64,000 nucleotides of DNA, from the NCBI RefSeq assembly GCF_964048965.1, contig NZ_OZ040189.1, positions 3,636,501 to 3,700,500 of the forward strand, in the 5' to 3' direction. Below are positions 18,890 to 27,847 of this stretch, piece by piece. The DNA comes from Tenacibaculum sp. 190130A14a. GTDB taxonomy: Bacteria > Bacteroidota > Bacteroidia > Flavobacteriales > Flavobacteriaceae. Under the pieces are notes generated by a model. It saw nothing but the letters and a program-made list of their open reading frames with translations. It had not been told where the DNA came from and did no database searches. Position numbers and translations under genes: made by a program. Position 1 is the stretch's first letter; each line of letters opens with the position of its first letter.

Positions 18890-19276
18890 TTGAGTTTGAT
18901 TTTTGTCTCACTTCCTTTTGTTATACTCATTCAAACAGGAGGAACATATACTCCTACGTCTCAAACTAAGTTAATTGCTATCAATAAAACTCAATCTATT
19001 CTAAGAGGTAAAACGATTTTTAAGAAAGAGCAATGTATCAACTGTCATAAACTTGATAAAACATGTCGCCAACTTTTGAATAACCTACGAGATCGATATG
19101 AAAAAGAATTTCTATATAATTTTATTCGAAATGAAGACTCATTACTTAAAGCAAAACATCCAGAAGTTATTTCTTTAAAAAAATCATATAACGGCGCTAA
19201 TGGTTTACATGATAAGAAACACTTATCAGATACTCAAATTGAAGACTTACTTGACTTTATAGCTAGTTTTGACTAA
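18890..19276 (+). CDS. small cytochrome c-like protein with uncertain start
   Basis: At least 128 residues, starting TTG at 18890 in this call. A single c-type haem site (CINCH) lies in an N-terminal region followed by helices, and LSDTQIEDLLDFIASF is the classic C-terminal cytochrome c helix. The same frame is open upstream back to 18827 and encodes a basic stretch (KKTFKKRKKTFRHLN) then a hydrophobic segment, exactly what a signal anchor needs, but there is no ATG, GTG or TTG before 18890. The only earlier candidates are ATT codons at 18827 and 18830. No Met is present after the haem site to act as the sixth ligand. It is probably an exported membrane-anchored electron carrier. Confidence 0.65.
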   Translation: MSLIFVSLPFVILIQTGGTYTPTSQTKLIAINKTQSILRGKTIFKKEQCINCHKLDKTCRQLLNNLRDRYEKEFLYNFIRNEDSLLKAKHPEVISLKKSYNGANGLHDKKHLSDTQIEDLLDFIASFD

Positions 19277-19378
19277 TTTATCGTCAATTAAAAAATTAAC
19301 TTTTATTTTTGTATAATAATTTATAATATTTGCACTATCCTCTTATTATATGACCATAACTACTATACCCTACAAAAC

Positions 19379-19555
19379 ATGAAAATTAATTTTTCAAAAA
19401 AGAGAGCAATAAAATCAAGTAAAATAAAAACTAAAAAGTTTTTGTTTCTACCTATGTTTCATAATGGATCTATGTACTGGTTAGAAAATGTAATTGTTAA
19501 AAAGAATTTTAACGGAAAATACTATCAGGTAACAGACATTAAAAGATTCAAGTAA
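19379..19555 (+). CDS. small basic hypothetical protein
   Basis: A 58-residue open frame from ATG to TAA encodes a Lys-rich N-terminus (residues 1-20) followed by KFLFLPMFHNGSMYWLENVI and a YYQVTDIKRFK tail. Composition and codon use look coding, and it fills most of the 293-base gap between the cytochrome and rimM. I recognise no family; the second half looks like a short WLENV strand/helix unit seen in small uncharacterised flavobacterial proteins. Confidence 0.55.
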   Translation: MKINFSKKRAIKSSKIKTKKFLFLPMFHNGSMYWLENVIVKKNFNGKYYQVTDIKRFK

Positions 19556-19569
19556 ATAAGAGCAATTAA

Positions 19570-20097
19570 TTACCCTAAATACAAATCTATTAATCCTTCT
19601 GGAGTTGCTACTTCAATAATTTGATTCGCTCTATCTACCTTTTTGATAAAGTCATCAATCATAGGAATAAAGATTTCTTTTTCTTCTCTTTCTATTTCAA
19701 ATAAAGGTTGTGCAGAAGTATCATTAATATTCTTAATAACACCAACCTCTCCAAAAGAAGCATCTATAATTTTAAAACCAATTACTTCGTGGTAGTAAAA
19801 TTTGTTTCCTGTTAACTTAGGAAGTAATGATAAAGGTAAATAGATTCCAGCACGCATGATTGCATCTGCATCTTCTTCTGAAGACACATCTTCAAACTTT
19901 ACACGTAACATGGTACCTTTACTTAAAGAAGATTTTTCAATAAAAAATGGAACCAGGTTATTGCCTAATCCGACAAAAACTGATTCCATATTTCTATAAA
20001 GTTCGGGCTCATCGGTATCTAACTTAATAACCACCTCACCCTTAAAACTATGTTTTTTAACGATTTTACCTAAATAAAAGCAATCTTCAATACGCAT
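19570..20097 (-). CDS. rimM: ribosome maturation factor RimM
   Basis: A 175-residue protein. The N-terminal RimM barrel spans residues 1-85 (FYLGKIVKKHSFKGEVVIKLDTD) and the C-terminal PRC-barrel about 95-170 (FYYHEVIGFKIID, PLFEIEREEKEIFIPMIDDFI). It assists 16S rRNA processing and 30S head assembly, binding S19. It follows rpsP after 30 bases on the same strand, the common rpsP-rimM pairing, and is probably co-transcribed from the promoter near 20700. Confidence 0.95.
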   Translation of the reverse strand: MRIEDCFYLGKIVKKHSFKGEVVIKLDTDEPELYRNMESVFVGLGNNLVPFFIEKSSLSKGTMLRVKFEDVSSEEDADAIMRAGIYLPLSLLPKLTGNKFYYHEVIGFKIIDASFGEVGVIKNINDTSAQPLFEIEREEKEIFIPMIDDFIKKVDRANQIIEVATPEGLIDLYLG

Positions 20098-20127
20098 GTT
20101 ATCAATTTAAAATCGTTGGTATAGTTC

Positions 20128-20628
20128 TTATTCTTCGCTATCAGCTCCGTTTTCAGCAGCAGCATCTTCACTATCAGTAGCAGGTGCGTTTGCAGCAATA
20201 CGTGCTTCGTTAACAGCTTTTTCAGCTTCTAAAGCTTTTGCTTTAGCATCTTCTTTAGCTTTTGCTAAACCTTCAGCTTTACCAGCAACTTTACTAGCTT
20301 TTTCTTCTAACCATGCAGCAAATTTAGCATCTGCTTGCTCTTGAGTTAAAGCTCCTTTACGAACTCCTCCAGCTAAGTGATTCTTTAATAAAGCTCCTTT
20401 ATAAGATAAAATAGCTCTTGCAGTATCAGTTGGTTGAGCACCGTTTTGTAACCAAGCTACAGCTTTATCAACACTTAAATCGATAGTTGCAGGGTTAGTA
20501 TTTGGGTTATACGTTCCGATTTTCTCTAAAAAACGTCCATCTCTCTTAGCTCTTGAATCAGCAGCTACTACCCAATAAAATGGTTTTCCTTTTTTACCGT
20601 GTCTTTGTAATCTAATTTTTACAGGCAT
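20128..20628 (-). CDS. rpsP: 30S ribosomal protein S16 with extended C-terminus
   Basis: A 166-residue S16; the core ([38 protein letters not shown]) occupies the first 80 or so residues. Beyond it a helical Ala/Lys/Glu tail (about residues 95-166) ends in [15 protein letters not shown]. Such tails are usual in Bacteroidota S16, whereas other phyla have 80-90 residues. It is a structural 30S protein needed for early assembly. The gene leads the rpsP-rimM operon. Confidence 0.96.
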   Translation of the reverse strand: MPVKIRLQRHGKKGKPFYWVVAADSRAKRDGRFLEKIGTYNPNTNPATIDLSVDKAVAWLQNGAQPTDTARAILSYKGALLKNHLAGGVRKGALTQEQADAKFAAWLEEKASKVAGKAEGLAKAKEDAKAKALEAEKAVNEARIAANAPATDSEDAAAENGADSEE

Positions 20629-20695
20629 AATGTTAATTTTTAAGGTACGCGACCTTGATTATTAATAATTCTTACTATCTCGTAGTAAGTGGGCG

Positions 20696-20703
20696 CAAAA
20701 TTA
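20696..20703 (-). promoter_or_regulatory. -7 promoter element for rpsP-rimM
   Basis: The minus strand reads TAATTTTG followed by CGC, a TAnnTTTGC-type -7 element, 67 bases upstream of the rpsP ATG. A short inverted repeat (TTACTA with TAGTAA, 20671-20687) lies in the leader and could be regulatory. Confidence 0.5.
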
Positions 20704-20754
20704 TAAAATATTTTTCATTCTACCACAATAAAACTCATTTTATAAAAACAAAAA

Positions 20755-20777
20755 AAGAGCCTGATAAACAAGCTCTT
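20755..20777 (-). terminator. intrinsic terminator of the cold-shock gene
   Basis: AAGAGC (20755-20760) pairs with GCTCTT (20772-20777); on the minus strand the stem is followed by TTTTTTTG. Confidence 0.7.
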
Positions 20778-20801
20778 AAGAAAAATAAATTATACGGTAT
20801 A

Positions 20802-20993
20802 TTATAATACTCTAACGCTAACTGCGTTTAATCCTTTTCTTCCTTCTTTAAGTTCAAACTCTACAGTATCACCTTCTCTAACCTCATCGATTAAACCTGA
20901 TACGTGTACAAAATGTTCTTGGTTCGAACCTGTTTCAATAATAAATCCAAAACCTTTAGATTCATTGAAGAACTTTACTGTTCCTTCTTTCAT
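20802..20993 (-). CDS. cold-shock protein, CspA family
   Basis: A 63-residue single OB-fold cold-shock domain beginning MKEGTVKFFNESKGFGFI. The RNP1-like KGFGFI and RNP2-like HFVHV motifs that stack on single-stranded nucleic acid are both present. It binds RNA or ssDNA and is thought to melt mRNA structure. It is monocistronic with a terminator behind it. As is usual for csp genes, promoter copies lie in the long upstream region (20994-21186). Confidence 0.93.
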   Translation of the reverse strand: MKEGTVKFFNESKGFGFIIETGSNQEHFVHVSGLIDEVREGDTVEFELKEGRKGLNAVSVRVL

Positions 20994-21019
20994 TGTAAAA
21001 AATATTATATTAAAAAAAG

Positions 21020-21027
21020 CAAATGTA
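21020..21027 (-). promoter_or_regulatory. -7 promoter element for the cold-shock gene
   Basis: TACATTTG on the minus strand, 26 bases from the ATG at 20993. Confidence 0.4.
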
Positions 21028-21186
21028 ATCTTATTAATTGATTATCAACTACTTTTTCTGTAATTTATTTAAATCTTAACTTCTACGTAACATACAATTC
21101 TCTTACAACATCAGTAACACAGTTAGTTACATTTTTTGCATCCAACTCAGTTAATAACTTCTAAAACTAGAAAGTTAATTTCTTTG

Positions 21187-21194
21187 TATTTTTG
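21187..21194 (+). promoter_or_regulatory. -7 promoter element for dnaE
   Basis: TATTTTTG ends 45 bases before the ATG at 21240. A TTG start at 21192 would lie within this motif, which supports the downstream ATG. Confidence 0.5.
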
Positions 21195-21239
21195 TATTTG
21201 TTTTCACAAGAAAACAACTTCATAAAGAAAACCATATCG

Positions 21240-24200
21240 ATGTACTTAATTTTTGATACTGAAACAACGGGATTACCTAAAAGTTGGAACGCTCCAATTA
21301 CAGATACAGATAACTGGCCAAGAGCAATACAAATTGCATGGCAGTTACATGATGAAATGGGTAATTTAATTGAGCATAACGATTTTTTAATTAATCCGGA
21401 AGGGTTCAATATTCCATATGATGCAGAACGTATTCATGGAATTTCTACAGATTTAGCCATTGAGCAAGGTATTTCTTTAAACGAAGGGTTAGACCTTTTT
21501 AATGAAGCTTTAAAAAAAACCAAGTTTATTGTTGGACAAAATGTTGGCTTTGATGTCAACATCATGGGGTGTGAATTCCATCGTTTAGGCGTTGAAAACA
21601 ACTTAACCGAATTACCTGTATTAGATACCTGTACCGAACATACGGCTCAATTATGTCAAATACCTGGTGGTAGAGGAGGAAAATTTAAACTACCTACACT
21701 TACAGAATTACACAACCATTTATTCGGCACTGGTTTTGGAGAAGCACATAATGCAACTGCCGATGTAGAAGCTACCACTCGTTGTTTCTTAGAACTTATT
21801 AGGTTACGTCAATATACAGAAGAGCAACTAGACGTCCCTAATGATTATTTTCAGCGCTATTCGGAAGCCAACCCAATGCCTATTAAAGTTATCGGATTAA
21901 AACACTTAAATCTAAAAGAAGAAAGTGATAAAATTCGAAAACGAAAAGCGTCAGAATCAGATGCTGAAACTACGCATAGTACATCTGAAGGATTGGCTGC
22001 CTTAGAGGGTGCTCAGTTTGCACACCTTCATAACCACACGCAATATTCGGTGCTCCAATCAACCATTCAAATTGGAAACATTGTAAATGCCGCTGGAAAA
22101 GACAATATGTCTGCCGTAGCCATGACCGATACCGGTAATATGATGGCAGCGTTCCACTTTGTGCAGGCTGTATTTGGACATAACAAATCAGTAGAAGCCG
22201 CCAATAAAGAAGCTATTGAAAAAGGTGAAGAGCCTACGCAAAAACCTTTAAAACCTATTGTAGGTTGTGAATTTAATATCTGTGGAGATCATACTAACAA
22301 AAGCCAAAAAGACAACGGGTATCAAGTAGTTTTACTAGCAAAAAACAAAAACGGGTACCACAACTTAGCAAAAATGTCTTCCATTGCCTTTGTTGATGGA
22401 TTCTATTATGTTCCAAGAATTGACAAAGAGGTTGTAAAAAAATATAAAGAAGACGTAATTGTTTTAACAGGAAATTTATACGGAGAAGTTCCTAGTAAAA
22501 TATTAAATGTAGGAGAAGCTCAAGCAGAAGAAGCCTTACTATGGTGGAAAGAAGAGTTTGGAGATGATTTATATATTGAGTTAATGCGTCATAATCAGGA
22601 AGACGAGAACGTAGTTAACAAAACACTTTTAGAATTTTCAAAAAAGCACGATGTAAAAATTGTTGCCTCTAACAACACTTTTTATTTAGATAAAGAAGAT
22701 GCCAATGCACATGATATTTTATTATGTGTAAAAGATGGTGAAAAACAAGCTACCCCAATTGGTAGAGGACGTGGATATAGATACGGACTTCCAAACGACG
22801 AATACTACTTTAAGTCTACAGAAGAAATGAAGCATTTATTTGCTGATTTACCTGAAGCGATCCTTAATATTCAGGAAATTGTAGATAAAGTAGAACCTTT
22901 TACCCTAGCACGTGACGTATTATTACCTGCCTTCGATATTCCTGAAGAATTTAGAGATGATAAAGATTTAGAAGACGGAGGAAAACGAGGTGAAAATAAC
23001 TTCTTACGACACTTAACCTACGAAGGGGCTAAAATTCGTTATGGCGAGTTAACCGATAGTATTTGCGAACGTTTAGATTTTGAATTAGACGTTATTGCAA
23101 AAACAGGATATCCGGGTTATTTCTTAATTGTAGAAGACTTTATTAGAGAAGCTCGTAAAATGGATGTGTCGGTTGGACCCGGTCGTGGTTCTGCAGCAGG
23201 TTCTGTGGTAGCGTACTGTTTATGGATCACCAATATTGACCCAATTAAGTACGATTTACTTTTTGAGCGTTTCTTAAATCCTGAACGTGTATCCATGCCC
23301 GATATTGATATTGACTTTGATGATGAAGGACGAAGTCGTGTAATGGATTATGTAATTGATAAATACGGTGCCAATCAAGTAGCACAAATTATCACTTATG
23401 GTACCATGGCAGCAAAATCATCTATTCGTGATACTGCCCGTGTACTAGATTTACCATTATTTGAAGCCGATAGAATTGCCAAGTTAATCCCTGGTATGAA
23501 GCTTAAAAAAATCTTCTCTTTAGATGATGCCGGATTAAAAGCCAAGCTTCGTTCAGAAGAAATAGAAATGGTAAACGAGCTTAAATCTATTTCTAATGGA
23601 AATGGATTAGAAGCCGAAACTATTAATAAAGCCCGAATCTTAGAAGGTTCGGTTCGAAATACAGGAATTCATGCCTGTGGGGTAATTATTACTCCAGATG
23701 ATATTACCAAATTCGTACCTGTTTCTTTAGCCAAAGATTCCGACATGTATGTTACTCAGTTTGATAACTCGGTAGTGGAAAGTGCGGGATTACTAAAAAT
23801 GGATTTCTTGGGGTTAAAAACATTAACCCTTATCAAAGACACCGTAAAAATTGTAAAGGCACGTCATGGAGTAGAACTAGATCCAGAAAACTTCCCGATT
23901 GATGACGAAGAAACCTATGCATTATTCCAACGTGGAGAAACCGTAGGGATATTCCAATATGAATCTCCCGGAATGCAGAAATACATGCGTGAATTAAAAC
24001 CAACAGTTTTTGCCGATTTAATTGCCATGAACGCCCTGTATCGTCCAGGTCCGTTAGAATATATTCCTTCCTTCATTAGAAGAAAGCATGGAGACGAAGA
24101 AATTACCTATGACTTACCGGCCTTAGAAGAATATTTAGCAGAAACCTACGGAATTACGGTATACCAAGAGCAGGTAATGCTACTTTCTCAAAAGTTAGCA

Positions 24201-25613
24201 GATTTTACCAAAGGTGAGGCCGATGTACTTCGTAAGGCAATGGGTAAAAAACAAATTGCCGTACTAGCGAAAATGAAGCCTAAGTTTGTAGAACAAGCTA
24301 TGGCAAATGGACATGATGAAAAAGCGCTTGAAAAGATTTGGAAAGACTGGGAGGCATTTGCATCTTATGCCTTTAACAAATCGCACTCTACCTGTTATGC
24401 ATGGATTGCATATCAAACAGCATATTTAAAAGCACATTACCCTGCTGAATATATGGCTGCAGTACTATCTAACAACATGAACGATATTAAATCGGTTTCT
24501 TTCTTTATGGAAGAATGTAAACGTATGGGATTAGAAGTACTTGGACCAGATATTAACGAATCTTTCTCTAAATTCTCCGTAAATAAAGAAGGAGCTGTTC
24601 GTTTTGGAATGGCAGCAATCAAAGGAGTTGGAGCCTCTGCCGTAAAGGCTATTATTGATGAACGTAAAGAAAACGGAAACTTTACTTCTGTTTTTGATGT
24701 TGCTAAGCGAGTAGACCTAAGGGTTGCCAATAAAAAAGCCTTTGAAGGTTTAATCTTAGCAGGTGGATTTGATTCTTTTGCCAATACTCATAGGGCACAA
24801 TACTTTGAAGAAGATGAGAAGAGTCAAAAATTCATAGAAAAAGCCTTGCGTTTTGGTAATAAGTTTCAGGAAAACCAAAACTCATCACAAGTATCGTTGT
24901 TTGGAGAAGCTTCCGCAGTAGACTTACCGGAGCCTATCATTCCAGAATGTGAAACATGGGGTACCATGGAACTCTTAGCACGAGAAAAGGAAGTGGTAGG
25001 AATGTATATTTCTGCACATCCGTTAGATGACTTTAAAAACGAAATGAAGTTTTGTAACGCTACCTTAACTCACTTTAAAGATTTAGCTAAATATGAAGGT
25101 TTAGCTCTTTCATTTGGAGGTATTATAACTGATGTACAACACCGTGTATCTAAAGCAGGAAAAGGTTGGGCTTCTTTTATTATTGAAGATTATACCGACA
25201 GTTTTGAGTTTAGAATTTTTGGAGAAGAATATTTAAAGTTCAAACACTTCTTAGTACCAAGTTCATTCCTATTTGTAAAAACTACGGTGAAACCAGGATG
25301 GACTAACAAAGAAGGTGTAAAAGGAGACCCAAGAGTTAGTTTTATTGAGTTTAACTTACTTCACGACATTATGGATAAAATGTGTAAGAAAATTACCATT
25401 AAAATGCCTTTAAATGAAGTGAATGAAAATAGAATTAAAGAACTACAACATTTATTTGCTACCAATAAAGGAAGTCAGAATTTAAACTTTACCATTTGGG
25501 ATGCTGAAGAGAAGATCGAATTGAGTTTACCTAGTAGAACTACTAAAATTAAAATATCTAACGAGTTCTTAAAAGCATTAGACGAACAGTTCATTAATTA
25601 CAAACTGAACTAA
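21240..25613 (+). CDS. dnaE: DNA polymerase III subunit alpha with fused 3'-5' exonuclease
   Basis: A 1457-residue replicative polymerase. The first 200 or so residues form a DEDDh proofreading exonuclease (YLIFDTETTG with Asp6 and Glu8, then EAHNATADVEAT). Next come the PHP domain (FAHLHNHTQYSVL), the C-family polymerase core with GPGRGSAAGSVVAYC and PDIDIDFDDEGR (catalytic aspartates), a helix-hairpin-helix region and a C-terminal OB fold (GLALSFGGIITDV). It synthesises DNA at the chromosomal fork. Exonuclease-DnaE fusion is known in flavobacteria and replaces a separate DnaQ. The start is the ATG at 21240 that opens the exonuclease motif. Confidence 0.96.
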   Translation: MYLIFDTETTGLPKSWNAPITDTDNWPRAIQIAWQLHDEMGNLIEHNDFLINPEGFNIPYDAERIHGISTDLAIEQGISLNEGLDLFNEALKKTKFIVGQNVGFDVNIMGCEFHRLGVENNLTELPVLDTCTEHTAQLCQIPGGRGGKFKLPTLTELHNHLFGTGFGEAHNATADVEATTRCFLELIRLRQYTEEQLDVPNDYFQRYSEANPMPIKVIGLKHLNLKEESDKIRKRKASESDAETTHSTSEGLAALEGAQFAHLHNHTQYSVLQSTIQIGNIVNAAGKDNMSAVAMTDTGNMMAAFHFVQAVFGHNKSVEAANKEAIEKGEEPTQKPLKPIVGCEFNICGDHTNKSQKDNGYQVVLLAKNKNGYHNLAKMSSIAFVDGFYYVPRIDKEVVKKYKEDVIVLTGNLYGEVPSKILNVGEAQAEEALLWWKEEFGDDLYIELMRHNQEDENVVNKTLLEFSKKHDVKIVASNNTFYLDKEDANAHDILLCVKDGEKQATPIGRGRGYRYGLPNDEYYFKSTEEMKHLFADLPEAILNIQEIVDKVEPFTLARDVLLPAFDIPEEFRDDKDLEDGGKRGENNFLRHLTYEGAKIRYGELTDSICERLDFELDVIAKTGYPGYFLIVEDFIREARKMDVSVGPGRGSAAGSVVAYCLWITNIDPIKYDLLFERFLNPERVSMPDIDIDFDDEGRSRVMDYVIDKYGANQVAQIITYGTMAAKSSIRDTARVLDLPLFEADRIAKLIPGMKLKKIFSLDDAGLKAKLRSEEIEMVNELKSISNGNGLEAETINKARILEGSVRNTGIHACGVIITPDDITKFVPVSLAKDSDMYVTQFDNSVVESAGLLKMDFLGLKTLTLIKDTVKIVKARHGVELDPENFPIDDEETYALFQRGETVGIFQYESPGMQKYMRELKPTVFADLIAMNALYRPGPLEYIPSFIRRKHGDEEITYDLPALEEYLAETYGITVYQEQVMLLSQKLADFTKGEADVLRKAMGKKQIAVLAKMKPKFVEQAMANGHDEKALEKIWKDWEAFASYAFNKSHSTCYAWIAYQTAYLKAHYPAEYMAAVLSNNMNDIKSVSFFMEECKRMGLEVLGPDINESFSKFSVNKEGAVRFGMAAIKGVGASAVKAIIDERKENGNFTSVFDVAKRVDLRVANKKAFEGLILAGGFDSFANTHRAQYFEEDEKSQKFIEKALRFGNKFQENQNSSQVSLFGEASAVDLPEPIIPECETWGTMELLAREKEVVGMYISAHPLDDFKNEMKFCNATLTHFKDLAKYEGLALSFGGIITDVQHRVSKAGKGWASFIIEDYTDSFEFRIFGEEYLKFKHFLVPSSFLFVKTTVKPGWTNKEGVKGDPRVSFIEFNLLHDIMDKMCKKITIKMPLNEVNENRIKELQHLFATNKGSQNLNFTIWDAEEKIELSLPSRTTKIKISNEFLKALDEQFINYKLN

Positions 25614-25970
25614 ATGCTTCAAGAATATCAAAATAGTATGTCCTTATTAACCCAAGTGGTTGATAAGGATTTATACATTCAACTCATACATCAATTAAAT
25701 AAAGATTTTGAATTAGTAAGTTTAGATATAGCCTTTGATACAGAAAGTACGCCTTTAGAACTAAAAAACACATTACAAGAAACGGTGAAAAACTTATTAT
25801 TAAATGATTCCGACGGGTATTACAATTTGCTATACCGTATAGACGTTTCTGAAACCATCATAAAGAGTATTGACACCTCAAGCATGGATAATTATTCTGA
25901 AGAAGTTACTTTCTTAATCTTAAAAAGAGTCTGGCAAAAGGTGTATTATAAGAATAAGTTTTCTAGCTAA
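25614..25970 (+). CDS. conserved hypothetical protein downstream of dnaE
   Basis: A 118-residue acidic soluble protein whose ATG follows the dnaE stop with no gap, implying co-translation. It has no signal peptide or membrane segment. Predicted helices dominate, with the motifs DGYYNLLYRIDVSE and LILKRVWQKVYYKNKF at the end. I do not recognise a characterised family. Small genes of this size behind dnaE occur in flavobacteria, but no role can be assigned. Confidence 0.72.
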   Translation: MLQEYQNSMSLLTQVVDKDLYIQLIHQLNKDFELVSLDIAFDTESTPLELKNTLQETVKNLLLNDSDGYYNLLYRIDVSETIIKSIDTSSMDNYSEEVTFLILKRVWQKVYYKNKFSS

Positions 25971-25972
25971 TC

Positions 25973-25989
25973 ATTGCAAGAGAAGCAAT
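25973..25989 (+). terminator. weak terminator-like hairpin after the dnaE unit
   Basis: ATTGC and GCAAT form a 5-bp stem followed by CTGTTGTTTTT. Short, so uncertain. Confidence 0.35.
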
Positions 25990-25998
25990 CTGTTGTTT

Positions 25999-26856
25999 TT
26001 AAAATGGTTTAACCAATTCATTAACATACTCCTTAAAAGTATCTTCCTTCATCTTTTCATTCTTTAAATAATCACTAAAAAAATGACTCGGCCAAACCAC
26101 TATATCGTCCCTCATTAGTTTACAAGTAACACGATTAGCTCCTATATTAAAATAACTATAAACTCCTTCCCAAGAAAAACCATATAATCTACAAAGGGTC
26201 TCCCCAAAATACGCTGTCAATTCTGCCTCAAGTATATGGTTCTGCTCAGAAATAGAATCTGTTTTCTCATTGATTAAAATAAGATCTATTTCTTCTTGCA
26301 AACTCTTTAAAGAAAAATCTAGACAATAACCTTTCTCCCCATATTTTCTTGAAGTTTGTAAGGCTACTTTCTCAGGGTTTCTTACCTCTAATGTATCAGG
26401 TGTTTTAAGAAATTGAAACAAAACTCCTGGAGCTACTATTTTTCTTTCACCAATTGTCGAATATTGATAGTGCAAATAGTCTTTAAAGTGTTTTTTACTA
26501 AAATCATAAATAGGAAGTCTACGGTCAAAAAAGTGAGATGGATGAAAACGTTCTCTTCCTTTTTCAATAAAATAAGAATAGTAATTAACTCCATTTCGAT
26601 CTCCTCCTGCAAAATATTGCCCAGGGTCTTCTGCATCAAAAATTCTACAAAACGTTTCCCCTACATAAGCACTTAATTCTGCCTTTAGTAATTCTGTATT
26701 CCCTTCTTTATAAGTATCGGGGTTATTGATAATTTTATCAATTTCCTCTTCTAAACTTTGTAAGGAAAAATCCAACTTATAACCTTTCGCAATGAACTTT
26801 TTAGCAACCTCTTCTGCTATTAAAGATGGATTACTATCTCCTGGCATATTAAACAT
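25999..26856 (-). CDS. hypothetical protein with an internal domain duplication
   Basis: A 285-residue soluble protein made of two related halves. The first has LDFSLQSLEEEIDKIINN (residues about 28-46) and LKAELSAYVGETFCRIFD. The second repeats LDFSLKSLQEEIDLILIN (about 180-197) and LEAELTAYFGETLCRLYG. Each is followed by a Tyr-rich segment and an H/WPSHFF motif (FHPSHFFDRRL; VWPSHFFSDYL). I recognise no named family. It ends the gldA strand block; its start is 12 bases after the gldA stop, so it is probably expressed with gldA. Confidence 0.75.
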   Translation of the reverse strand: MFNMPGDSNPSLIAEEVAKKFIAKGYKLDFSLQSLEEEIDKIINNPDTYKEGNTELLKAELSAYVGETFCRIFDAEDPGQYFAGGDRNGVNYYSYFIEKGRERFHPSHFFDRRLPIYDFSKKHFKDYLHYQYSTIGERKIVAPGVLFQFLKTPDTLEVRNPEKVALQTSRKYGEKGYCLDFSLKSLQEEIDLILINEKTDSISEQNHILEAELTAYFGETLCRLYGFSWEGVYSYFNIGANRVTCKLMRDDIVVWPSHFFSDYLKNEKMKEDTFKEYVNELVKPF

Positions 26857-26868
26857 ATACTTATGCTA

Positions 26869-27762
26869 TTATGAAGTCAACTCTCTAAATAAACTTTCTA
26901 AATTCTTATTTTCAGTATTCAACCCAAGAATCTTTAAACCATTTTCTTGTGCGAAGTCAAAAATATGTGGACGCATATCTTCCGTAGTATCAAAAACTAA
27001 GGTCCAATTATTTTCAGAAGTATTTTTATAGGAAACCACATTAAGCATACGCTTTATAAACTGCTCTTCTAACTTATAATCAAAGGTTACATGAATAACT
27101 TGCTCGGTAGATGTTTTTAATTCATTTATTTTTTTATCGGTAACAATTTCTCCTTTATTGATAATAATAACACGATCGCACACCGCTTCTACCTCTTGCA
27201 TTATATGGGTAGAAAGTAACACTATTTTATCTTTTCCTAATTCCTTTATCAATCCACGTATTTCTACCAATTGATTCGGATCTAATCCTGTGGTAGGTTC
27301 ATCTAAAATCAACACTTCTGGATCATGCAAAATAGCTGCTGCCAATCCAACTCGTTGTCGATATCCCTTTGAAAGCTGCCCTATTTTCTTATGCGCTTCT
27401 AAAGTCAGCCCTACTTTTGCAATTACTTCTTCTACTTTTTCAATACCTACTTGATGAACCGATGCTTGAAACTGTAAATACTCCCTTACGTACATATCTA
27501 AATACAAGGGATTATGTTCTGGTAAATACCCTATTTGCTTCTGCGCTTCTATAGAATTTTTAACCACATCAATTCCACCAACCATAACAGTTCCTTCAGA
27601 AGGCTGAATAAACCCAGTTAACATTTTCATCGTAGTTGATTTCCCTGCTCCATTTGGCCCCAAAAAACCAATAATCTCACCCTTCTCTCCAGAAAAAGAA
27701 ATGGCATTTACTGCTTTTTGAGCTCCGTACATTTTTGATACCGATGTTAGTACTATTGACAT
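26869..27762 (-). CDS. gldA: gliding-motility ABC transporter ATP-binding subunit GldA
   Basis: A 297-residue ABC ATPase with Walker A GPNGAGKS (about residues 34-41), Q-loop, signature LSKGYRQRVGLA and Walker B VLILDEP. Length and sequence (IVLTSVSKMYGAQKAVNAIS) fit GldA of Flavobacterium gliding motility, which works with GldF and GldG. Neither partner lies in this window. Strict proof against other DrrA-like exporters would need a tree, but the family resemblance is strong. A short hypothetical gene follows in the same direction. Confidence 0.85.
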   Translation of the reverse strand: MSIVLTSVSKMYGAQKAVNAISFSGEKGEIIGFLGPNGAGKSTTMKMLTGFIQPSEGTVMVGGIDVVKNSIEAQKQIGYLPEHNPLYLDMYVREYLQFQASVHQVGIEKVEEVIAKVGLTLEAHKKIGQLSKGYRQRVGLAAAILHDPEVLILDEPTTGLDPNQLVEIRGLIKELGKDKIVLLSTHIMQEVEAVCDRVIIINKGEIVTDKKINELKTSTEQVIHVTFDYKLEEQFIKRMLNVVSYKNTSENNWTLVFDTTEDMRPHIFDFAQENGLKILGLNTENKNLESLFRELTS

Positions 27763-27847
27763 TGTTTTGATTGATATATTTTAGATGGTATAATCAAACG
27801 TAATCTCTATTAGATTAAATCTAGCCTTCAACTAATAATTAATAAAA

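Noticed and set aside
21192..21239. Upstream TTG start for dnaE
   Set aside because: It lies inside the TATTTTTG promoter motif; the ATG at 21240 starts the exonuclease motif.
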